NCBI GenBank assembly: GCA_039810085.1
Contig: JBDHWG010000013.1
Coordinates: forward strand, 1 to 64,000
DNA length: 64,000 nt
Source: JBDHWG01 sp039810085
GTDB taxonomy: Bacteria > Chloroflexota > Anaerolineae > Epilineales > JAHCIE01
Direction of reading: 5' to 3'
Below, piece by piece: positions 54,688-61,625 of the stretch. The notes under the pieces were generated by a model. That model was not told where the DNA came from and did no database searches. It saw only the letters and a program-made list of their open reading frames with translations. The position numbers were made by a program, and so were the translations under genes. Position 1 is the stretch's first letter. Every line of letters begins with the position of its first letter.

Positions 54688-56352
54688 CTATCGACATAAA
54701 GCATCCCTACTTACAAGCACATCCTCCGGCGTGAGCCAGCCGCGGCCCGGGAAGAGGCGCGCGATCTGGCTGGCGAAGGCCGGGGCGCGCGCCATCACCG
54801 CCGCTGTGTCTCCCGCCTCCGTCACCCGCCCACTTTCCAGAATCACCACGCGGTCGGCGCACGCTGCCGCCAACTCCACATCATGTGTCGTGAGCAGCAT
54901 CCCGCGCCCGGCCGCCGCCTGTTCCCGCAGTAGCGACGCCAGCGCCGCTTTCTGCACACTATCCAATCCCCGCGTCGGCTCGTCCAGCAACAACAAGGCC
55001 GGGTCCGCCGCCAGGACCGCCGCGAGAGCCGTGCGCTGGCGCTCACCGACGCTGAGGTCGCGCGGGTAGGCGTCGGCCAGCGGGCGCAAGCCCAGGGCGT
55101 CCAGGATGCCGTCGTCCATCGGCAGGCGGTGCGTCTTGCGGGTGAAGGCGACTTCGCCGCGCACGGTGTCGGCGAACAGCAGGGCGCTCGGGTTCTGGGG
55201 AACGTAGCCCACCCGCTGCGCCAGGTCCGCCGTCTCGCCGCCGCGCACGGGCTGGCCGAGAACGCGCACCTCGCCCGTCCGGCTCCGCAGCAGGCCAATG
55301 GCGAGCTTGAGCAGCGTCGTCTTGCCCGCGCCGTTGGGACCCATCAGCGCCACGACCTCGCCCGCGCGCACAGTCAGGTCCACGTCGCGCAGCGCAGCCG
55401 CGCCACCGTAGTCGTGCGCGACGCCACGCATCTCCAACAGCATATCGCCCCTTTCGGCTCCCTCACCCCCTACCCCTCTCCCATCCAGAGGAGAGGGGAG
55501 GGAAAGATTTCGCCCCTTCCCTTCCATGTGGGGGAAGGGGGCGGGAGATGAGGGGCAGTCGGCGCTTCGGGTGAAGACGTGCGCTTCTTCCACGGTCAGC
55601 GGAGCTGGATCCCAGCCTAGGGCGGCGGCCAGGCGCGTGACCGGCGGCGCGAGTTTGTGGTGCGCGAGCAGGACGCGTGGCGCGCCCACCGCAACTTGAC
55701 CGGCGTCTACGGTCAGGACCAGGTCCGCCGTCCCGACGACGCGCTCGACGCGGTGCTCAGCCAGGACCACCGTCAACCCGAAACTCGCGTGGATATCGTC
55801 GATCAGGCTGAGGACGGCCGCCGCGCCGTCGGGGTCGAGCTGCGACGTCGGCTCGTCGAGCACCAGGACGGACGGCTGGAGGGCCAGGACGCTGGCGATG
55901 GCGACGCGCTGACGCTCACCGCCGGACAGGCTATCCACGCGCCGCGCGCGCAGGCGCTCCAGGCCCAGGCGCGGCAGGATGTCGGCCATGCGGCGGCGCA
56001 TCTCGACCGGCGCGACGCCGAAGTTCTCCATGCCGAAAGCGACCTCGTCCTCCACCGTGTTGACGACGAACTGCGCCTCCGGGTCCTGGAAGACGAAGCC
56101 GACGTGGCGGCCGACGCGGCGCGGCGTGAGAGCGACCGGATCGATGCCGGCCACGCTCACGCGGCCGGCGAACGCGCCGCCGTAGAAGTGCGGCACAAGG
56201 CCGTTCAGCGTGCGCAGCAGGGTGGACTTGCCGCAACCTGACGGGCCGACGGCCAGGGTGAAGCTGCCGGCCGGTAGCGACAGGTCCACGTCGTCCAGGG
56301 CGGGCCGTCCACTCTCCGGGTAGGTGTAGCGGACGCGGCGCAGCGCAATCAT
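54688..56352 (-). CDS. Fused ECF transporter ATPases (EcfA-A')
   Basis: 554 residues, two ABC ATPases in one chain. First: Walker A GPSGCGKST (about 37-45), signature LSGGERQRVAIAS, Walker B LVLDEPTSQLD. Second: Walker A GPNGAGKTT, signature LSVGERQRTA, Walker B LLLDEPTRGLD, His switch TTHDVEL. The linker between halves (about 265-300) is encoded by two CCCTCTCCC/CCCTTCCC palindromes (55463-55560) and is probably not functional. The start overlaps the ecfT stop (ATGA). Confidence 0.93.
   Translation of the reverse strand: MIALRRVRYTYPESGRPALDDVDLSLPAGSFTLAVGPSGCGKSTLLRTLNGLVPHFYGGAFAGRVSVAGIDPVALTPRRVGRHVGFVFQDPEAQFVVNTVEDEVAFGMENFGVAPVEMRRRMADILPRLGLERLRARRVDSLSGGERQRVAIASVLALQPSVLVLDEPTSQLDPDGAAAVLSLIDDIHASFGLTVVLAEHRVERVVGTADLVLTVDAGQVAVGAPRVLLAHHKLAPPVTRLAAALGWDPAPLTVEEAHVFTRSADCPSSPAPFPHMEGKGRNLSLPSPLDGRGVGGEGAERGDMLLEMRGVAHDYGGAAALRDVDLTVRAGEVVALMGPNGAGKTTLLKLAIGLLRSRTGEVRVLGQPVRGGETADLAQRVGYVPQNPSALLFADTVRGEVAFTRKTHRLPMDDGILDALGLRPLADAYPRDLSVGERQRTALAAVLAADPALLLLDEPTRGLDSVQKAALASLLREQAAAGRGMLLTTHDVELAAACADRVVILESGRVTEAGDTAAVMARAPAFASQIARLFPGRGWLTPEDVLVSRDALCR
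55463..55560. repeat. Palindromic repeats forming the linker of EcfA-A'
   Basis: Two CCCTCTCCC...GGAGAGGGG-type palindromes, read in frame on the minus strand as SSPAPFPHMEGKG and SLPSPLDGRGVGGEG. This is the same repeat that encodes LTPNPSPKMGEGG in the Fe-S/NrfD gene. Confidence 0.82.
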
Positions 56353-57488
56353 GGCCGCTCACCCTTGGTCTCCCTCTCCCATACAGGGTCAGAGGTCGAG
56401 ACGTCCGGCCCCTCTTCTAAAACCCTCACCCCAACCCTCTCCCACAGGGAGAGGGAGCCAGAAAGGGTGGGGGCCAGGGGTGCGAGCAGCAGGAGGGAGA
56501 GGAGGCCGACCCACGGCGTAAACGGCGGCCAGGTCAGGCGCGGGTACGGCGTGTAGAGCAGGAGCGCGGGTTGACGCGCCAGGATGCCGCCCAGCAGCGC
56601 CAGGAACGCGAGGCCCGCGCCGGCCAGGAGCGTATCGTTGCGGCTCCAATGGAGGCGCTGGTAGCGCGTGCGCCGCGAGCGGGGCATGAGGCGGGCCAGG
56701 GTGAACGCCAGCGCCGCCATGCCCGCCACAATCGCGGCGAGGATGAGCGGCTGGCGGCCCCAGTAGCCGAGGCTGAACAGCGCGCCGCCGATGAGCAGGC
56801 CGCCGACGAGTAGCCCGAGCTGCGCCGCCCACGCCCGGTCGGTCTCATCCTCCTCGACGTAGCCCATCCCGCGCGCCTCCAGGCTCTCCGCGAGCTGGAT
56901 GGCGCGCTCGAGGCCCGTGGTGAGTAGGGGGCCGAGGAGGGGCAGCAGGTCGCGGGGGGCGCGGAAGCGGTGGCCGCGCACGCGCTGGGCGTCGCGGATC
57001 TCCTGGAAACCGGCGACGGTCTGGGGGATGAAGGCCAAGCCGATGGTCAGGACGAGACCGGCGTGGTGGAAGCCGCGCGGCGTCATGCGCAGGAAGGCGG
57101 CCGAGTCGAGGGCCAGGCCGAGCACGCCGCCCGCCACCAGGAGACACGTGAGCTGGAGGACGCCGATTAGCCCCTGGACGATGGCCTCCAGGGTCACGCG
57201 CCCGCCGATGATGGGCCAGGCGGCCGGGAGGCTGAACAGGATGGTGTCGCCGACGTGGGCCATCAGGGCGTTGAAGGCGACGCTGATGAGGCCCAGCGTC
57301 AGCCCGACGCGGATGAACGTGCTCCACGCGGGGCCGTTGGGCGCGTGGGCGGCGACCGACTGGTAGACGACCAGGAGCGCCATCAGCAGGACGACCAGGT
57401 AGAGCGGGTTGCGCGTCGTCATCGCCGCGGCGAAGGCGGCGGTGAGCCAGATGAGCCACGCCAGCGGGTGGCGCGAGAAGCGGCTCAC
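56349..57488 (-). CDS. ECF transporter transmembrane component (EcfT)
   Basis: 379 residues with membrane helices at the N-terminus and centre, and the coupling helices carrying RAIQLAESLEARGMG, the ARG motif that contacts the ATPases. The start is GTG at 57488 in a GTGA overlap with the upstream gene. The C-terminal tail (SGSLSLWERVGVRVLEEG) is encoded by a CCCTCTCCC palindrome (about 56375-56465). EcfT is expected to be shared with the neighbouring EcfA-A' and S component. Confidence 0.9.
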   Translation of the reverse strand: MSRFSRHPLAWLIWLTAAFAAAMTTRNPLYLVVLLMALLVVYQSVAAHAPNGPAWSTFIRVGLTLGLISVAFNALMAHVGDTILFSLPAAWPIIGGRVTLEAIVQGLIGVLQLTCLLVAGGVLGLALDSAAFLRMTPRGFHHAGLVLTIGLAFIPQTVAGFQEIRDAQRVRGHRFRAPRDLLPLLGPLLTTGLERAIQLAESLEARGMGYVEEDETDRAWAAQLGLLVGGLLIGGALFSLGYWGRQPLILAAIVAGMAALAFTLARLMPRSRRTRYQRLHWSRNDTLLAGAGLAFLALLGGILARQPALLLYTPYPRLTWPPFTPWVGLLSLLLLAPLAPTLSGSLSLWERVGVRVLEEGPDVSTSDPVWERETKGERP

Positions 57489-58864
57489 ACGTCACCTCGG
57501 CGGCGCAGCCAGAGCACCGCGCCCAAGCCCGCGACGAGGCCGATGAAGGCGATGTAGCCGACCGGGGCTCCGCTGTTGAAGCCCTCGATGGGACTCCGGC
57601 TCGCGCCCGATACGACCGGTGTCAGGCGGCTGAGGTCCACCGTCGCACCGGCCGGCGCGACGGCGACAGCAACGGCGGGCGCGGTAGGGACGAGGGGGCG
57701 GGTCTGCGGCGCACTCGGTAGAGGCGTGGCGGTGACGGGCCGCGGCGTCGGGCCGCTAGCGCCCAGTTGGACTGGGGCCGGGGTAAGCGTCACCGTCGGC
57801 GCGCCTCCGGCGCCAATCGTGGCGTGGGCAGCGGGCGAGGTGGCAGGGGCCTGCAATGCGGTCGCGGTTGGCGTCGCACCGACTGCGCCGATTCCCGCGG
57901 CGGCTGGCGGAACGGCCGGCTGCGGCGGATTCGTCGGCGCGGGCAGCGCGACCTCGGTGGCAGCGGATAGTGTCACGGGTGCGGCGGTTGGCAGGGCTGC
58001 GGAGGTCGATACGATAGGGGTTACTGTGGGCAGCGGTGTAGCGGTTGGGGCCTCGCCGACCACAACGGCCGCTTGTACGGTGGTGGCCGTGGGCGCAGCT
58101 GTCGGCGACGCGGCAGTGGTCGATGTGGGCGGCGGCGTGGCCGTGGGCAGATAGATCGCCACGGGCGGCGGGATCATGGTGGCCGTGGGAGCGCGCGTCG
58201 CGGTCGGCAGAGGTGTGATGGTGTACGTCAGCGTGGGCGATGGCGTGGCCGTCGGCGCAGGGCACACCTGCTCGAAGGTCATCTTCGGCGGCTTGGCGCC
58301 GAGCGCCACCGTCCCTACGCCCCATGCCCAGCCGTCCACATCGCCGGGCTGGACCGCTCGGTTGGACGAGCCTTGTTGCGAGTAGACCCAGTCGCCGCGC
58401 GCGCGGTCCAGCCGCCAGTACGCCCAGTAGCGCAGCGGCGGCGTCTGGGCTTGGCACAGGCAGTCACTCGCCGGGCAGCCGTCCGGGCCGATGCGGCAGA
58501 TGAGCGCGCCCATGCCGCTCCCGTAGTCGGCTTCGACGCTGAGGCCCGCCTGGCGCAGCAAACTTTCGCCCGTCAGGTCCGCCGTCCAGGGGTAGCAGCC
58601 CGTGAACACCGAGCTGTCGCCGTACTGGACGACGAGGCCGACGCGGTTGTCCTGAGAGTGGGCGCGGCTAACGGTCAGGAAGAGGACAGCCAGAATGAGC
58701 GTAAAAACGGCGACCGCGAGACCGCCACGTCCTGTCACGGCACGCGCTGTCCCGATGAACATCCGAATGTCACCCCGACGCAGGAGGGGTCTGGACTGCT
58801 GCCGCCCAGATGCCTCCTGCGTCGGCATGACACCGGCCGTGATGCGCCTGACAAAGCGTTTCAT
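57485..58864 (-). CDS. Membrane-anchored DUF4430 protein on Pro/Thr stalk (probable B12 surface receptor)
   Basis: 459 residues. An N-terminal hydrophobic segment (LAVAVFTLILAVLFLTVSRAH, written in parts: LAVAVFTLILAV and LFLTVSRAHS) precedes a DUF4430 domain: VGLVVQYGDSSVFTGCYPW, GESLLRQAGLSVEADYGSGM, ICRIGPDGCPASDCLCQ and RYWAYWRLDRARGDWVYS. A long Ala/Thr/Pro stalk (about 200-430) leads to a C-terminal TM helix (VGYIAFIGLVAGLGAVLWL) with RRRGD. It starts at 58864 in an ATGA overlap with the toroid gene. Residues about 11-32 come from a palindromic repeat (58769-58832). The DUF4430 is homologous to that of the preceding gene. Likely displayed on the cell surface to receive or dock B12. Confidence 0.8.
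   Translation of the reverse strand: MKRFVRRITAGVMPTQEASGRQQSRPLLRRGDIRMFIGTARAVTGRGGLAVAVFTLILAVLFLTVSRAHSQDNRVGLVVQYGDSSVFTGCYPWTADLTGESLLRQAGLSVEADYGSGMGALICRIGPDGCPASDCLCQAQTPPLRYWAYWRLDRARGDWVYSQQGSSNRAVQPGDVDGWAWGVGTVALGAKPPKMTFEQVCPAPTATPSPTLTYTITPLPTATRAPTATMIPPPVAIYLPTATPPPTSTTAASPTAAPTATTVQAAVVVGEAPTATPLPTVTPIVSTSAALPTAAPVTLSAATEVALPAPTNPPQPAVPPAAAGIGAVGATPTATALQAPATSPAAHATIGAGGAPTVTLTPAPVQLGASGPTPRPVTATPLPSAPQTRPLVPTAPAVAVAVAPAGATVDLSRLTPVVSGASRSPIEGFNSGAPVGYIAFIGLVAGLGAVLWLRRRGDV
58769..58832. repeat. Palindromic repeat in the 5' coding end of the DUF4430 anchor gene
   Basis: Inverted repeat with arms TGTCACCCCGACGCAGGAGG and CCTCCTGCGTCGGCATGACA. It is read in frame as MPTQEASGRQQSRPLLRRGD, upstream of the hydrophobic signal segment. 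A related element occurs near 22.73 kb. Confidence 0.8.
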
Positions 58865-61044
58865 CTGCCTGTCTCCACCAGCGGCAGATAGACGCGGCGC
58901 GGGGGGGCGATGGGGAGGGGACGCGCCAGGAGGGCGGGGATGGCCTGGAGGGTGGCGAAGTCGCTGTCGCTGCCGCCGTAGGTGAACGCGCCGCTCGGCG
59001 ACTGCTGCGCCAGCAGCCAGCGCACCGGCGTCTGCGCCGTCAGGGTGATCGCCGTGGTGTCCGTGAGGTGCGTCGTCCAACCCAGGCCGGCCGGACCGCC
59101 GCCCGTCGCGGTGAGCGCCTGGATGACCGTTGCCGTGGAATTTGTGTCCGGCGCGTCACCCGGTGTGTACGGGAAGCCGCCCGCGAGGTTCTGGGCCGTG
59201 TGCAGGTAAGCCGTCGCGCTCATGATAGCCGTGCTCGTGACAGGCTCGTGGGCGGCGACGAGCGCCTGGAGCGCCAGCGCCGTGGTGTTCGTGTCTGCGC
59301 CCGGATCGAAGCCGGACGACCAGCCGCCATTGGCGAGCTGGAGGCCGCGCAACTGAGCGTCGGCCCCGTTCGTCGGCTGGCCGAGGACGCGCAGGGCGAG
59401 GGTCGCCCAGGCCTGGTCGGTGGCATTGCCGTAGCGCCCATTCCCTCCATCATAGCTGGCGAGCTTGGCAGCAAGGTCCACGCCACCGAAGTGTCGCGGG
59501 TCGTCGCCCGCCGCGTACAGGCCGACGACGAGCTTGCCCGTCGCAGCGGCGCTCGTGTTGATGTAGGTGACGACTTGGGTCTCTAGATAGTCGAGCGGGG
59601 AGTGATTCGCGCTGCTGCGCCACGTCCTCGAGTCCTGACCGGCTGCGGCGATGGCGAACAGGGCGTCGATGGTGCTGCCGACGCCAAAGCCGAACTGCCC
59701 GCTCGGCGCTTGCTGCGTGCGCAGCCAGGAGAGGGCGCGTTCAGCGGCGCGGCGGCCGTGGAGCGGCAGCGGTCGGCCCATGAGCGAGGGGAGGCTCTGT
59801 CCGGTGGCCTGGATATCGTTCGGGCCGCTCGAGCCGGCGATGCCGCCCTGGGCGCTCTGGAGGGTCAGCAGGTAGTCGATGGGCGTTTTGCCGCCGCGCG
59901 TCCAGGCCGGGGCCAGCGGGTTCTGGCCGATGGCGAGCAGGGCGCCGACAGCCATTGCCGTCGAGGGAGCGTTGGACGGCGTGCCGGGCGTCGCCGCGAA
60001 GCCGCCGTCGTTGTTCTGCTGGGCGCGCAGGAAAGCCGTGCCGTTGAGAATCGCCGGGCTAGTGACCGGCTCGCCCGCCGCGACGAGGGCCTGGAGGACG
60101 ATGCCCGTGCTATCTACGTCGCCGGGGTCGCCGGGGAAGAGGCTCCAGCCGCCGTCGGGGCCGTGGTCGGCGGCGAGTTGGCGCGTCGCCGTAACCGGGA
60201 TGCTCTCGCCGACGGCGGCCAGGCCGAGGATCGCCCACGCCTGGTCCCAGTTGGAAACGCCGAAGCGCCCATTGCGGTAGGTGGTGCGGGTGAGGGCGAC
60301 GAGGTCGCGGCCGCCGAAGTCATGCGGGGCGCCGTTCGCCGCGACAACCGCCGCCAGGAACTTGCCGGTCTCGCGCGCGCCCTTGCGGGTGTAGGCGGCG
60401 CCCTCACTGGCGAGGAAATCCAGCGCCGTTCGCCCGCCCGGCGCGCGCCAGGTCTCCGGCGCGGCATCGGCGGCCGCCGCGCCCAGGATGGCGTCCAGGG
60501 TCAGGCCGACACTGTACGTGCCGGTCGCAAACGCGCCGTTGGGCTGCTGCTGCGCGCGCAGCCAATCGGCGCCGGCGTAGGCGGCGCGCTGGGGGGGGAT
60601 AAGGCTGGGCGCGCGGCTCACGCCCATGATGGGCGGGCCGCTTCCCCAATGCCAGCCGTCGAGCGCGCCATTGGTGACGAATGTCGCGCCCGCGCCCTGG
60701 TCGGAGAGGTTCCAACTGCCGTTCTGGGAGCGCCAGAAGGCCCAGTAGGTACACGCTGCGCCGCCTTTGCACGCGCAGAAGCAGTCGCTGCTGGGGCAGC
60801 CGACGCCTTCGATGCTGCACACGATGGTTTGCGCGCCCGCGCCGCTGGTCTCGACGCTCAGGCCGGCGCGGCGCAGCTCCTCGACGGCGCTGACGGCGCT
60901 TGTGTCGTAGGTCACGCGGTGGAAAATGGTCTGGCCGTTGGGGAACTGGACAACAACATCGCTCCCCGCCGTGGCGGTCGCCAGGGCAACCGCGGCGGTC
61001 AGGAGGGACAGCAAGAGGGGGAACACGAAACGCAGACGGCGCAC
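58861..61044 (-). CDS. Secreted transcobalamin-like protein: DUF4430 plus alpha/alpha toroid, riboswitch-controlled
   Basis: 727 residues. Signal peptide (about 1-27). DUF4430 domain at about 28-135: VVQFPNGQTIFHRVTYDTSA, EELRRAGLSVETSGAG, IVCSIEGVGCPSSDCFCACK, YWAFWRSQNGSWNLSDQG. Then alpha-hairpin toroid repeats at about 150-710 (GPDGGWSLFPGDPGDVDSTG, NNDGGFAATPGTPSNAPSTA, ANGGWSSGFDPGADTNTTAL). Animal transcobalamin and intrinsic factor combine an alpha6-alpha6 barrel with a DUF4430-like beta domain; here the order is beta then alpha. The tail RRVYLPLVETGR is near the stop. The GTG start has AGGAG just after a riboswitch terminator. Predicted extracellular B12 binder feeding the ECF transporter. 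Confidence 0.85.
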   Translation of the reverse strand: MRRLRFVFPLLLSLLTAAVALATATAGSDVVVQFPNGQTIFHRVTYDTSAVSAVEELRRAGLSVETSGAGAQTIVCSIEGVGCPSSDCFCACKGGAACTYWAFWRSQNGSWNLSDQGAGATFVTNGALDGWHWGSGPPIMGVSRAPSLIPPQRAAYAGADWLRAQQQPNGAFATGTYSVGLTLDAILGAAAADAAPETWRAPGGRTALDFLASEGAAYTRKGARETGKFLAAVVAANGAPHDFGGRDLVALTRTTYRNGRFGVSNWDQAWAILGLAAVGESIPVTATRQLAADHGPDGGWSLFPGDPGDVDSTGIVLQALVAAGEPVTSPAILNGTAFLRAQQNNDGGFAATPGTPSNAPSTAMAVGALLAIGQNPLAPAWTRGGKTPIDYLLTLQSAQGGIAGSSGPNDIQATGQSLPSLMGRPLPLHGRRAAERALSWLRTQQAPSGQFGFGVGSTIDALFAIAAAGQDSRTWRSSANHSPLDYLETQVVTYINTSAAATGKLVVGLYAAGDDPRHFGGVDLAAKLASYDGGNGRYGNATDQAWATLALRVLGQPTNGADAQLRGLQLANGGWSSGFDPGADTNTTALALQALVAAHEPVTSTAIMSATAYLHTAQNLAGGFPYTPGDAPDTNSTATVIQALTATGGGPAGLGWTTHLTDTTAITLTAQTPVRWLLAQQSPSGAFTYGGSDSDFATLQAIPALLARPLPIAPPRRVYLPLVETGR

Positions 61045-61057
61045 GACAGTCTCCTAA

Positions 61058-61086
61058 ACAAAAGCCCGCGTCCAGGGGGACGCGGG
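61058..61086 (-). terminator. Rho-independent terminator in the B12 leader
   Basis: On the minus strand CCCGCGTCC, loop, GGACGCGGG is followed by CTTTTG. It lies 14-40 nt before the GTG of the transcobalamin-like gene and after the riboswitch aptamer, the position expected for a riboswitch-controlled terminator. Confidence 0.78.
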
Positions 61087-61239
61087 GATGGCACGCCGTC
61101 GGGTATCGCCGGCCACGGCCAGGCCGGGGGAAAATCACCCGGCTGGCGTGAGCTTCCCCGCCTCTCTCTCGAAGGTGGGTTGCGAGAACCGACGCCGACT
61201 TGCCCGACCATCCTGGCGGTCATTGGGCGAAACGTCGCG

Positions 61240-61400
61240 GGTGACAGACACCCACAGCGGGTGTCGGCGGGGTTCGGACCACGGCGGGTAGCCTGGCTTG
61301 GCCGTGCAGAGCAGCGACCTTACAGTTGCGGGACAGCGTCGGACTCGCACCGACTTCCCCCATTGTTGACCTTCGCATCCGGGCATCAGGTCACCGTAGT
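61240..61400 (-). promoter_or_regulatory. Cobalamin riboswitch aptamer
   Basis: Minus-strand core: GGGGGAAGTCGGTGCGAGTC then CGACGCTGTCCCGCAACTGT, matching the conserved GGGAA-GGTGNNANTCC-CCCGC-ACTGT core, followed by the B12-box-like AAGCCAGGCTACCCGCC. Boundaries are approximate. It controls the downstream operon, so adenosylcobalamin should turn the genes off. Confidence 0.93.
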
Positions 61401-61625
61401 CTGGCCGTATAGAATTGGGCTAACGATAGCATAGATAAGGGCAGAACGCAAAAACGTAAGTATAATGTCGGCGACTTATTTCTAACGCAAAAATCGTAAC
61501 CTGGATATGGGGCTGCACGTCGTATATGATAGACTCCGGCGGTGCGCTGCACCCAGCGCCACTGCCCTCTTATGTGAGACAAACTGTTAGCCGACCCCAA
61601 GCCGCACTGTTTAAGGAGCAATCAC

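Larger units (their letters stand above)
61045..61625. other. Divergent regulatory region, B12 operon and Big-domain protein
   Basis: 581 bp without a coding gene. On the minus strand it holds a cobalamin riboswitch, a GC-rich leader and a terminator, listed separately. The plus-strand side carries the ribosome binding site of the Big-domain gene. Promoters here were not assigned with confidence. Confidence 0.7.

Noticed and set aside
61090..61240. Second riboswitch (for example c-di-GMP type) in the B12 leader
   Set aside because: The GC-rich stems do not match a known aptamer core that I can recall; they are explained as linker and antiterminator.
59602..61434. 610-residue plus-strand frame across the B12 operon
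   Set aside because: Antisense to the transcobalamin-like gene and the riboswitch; no domain recognised.
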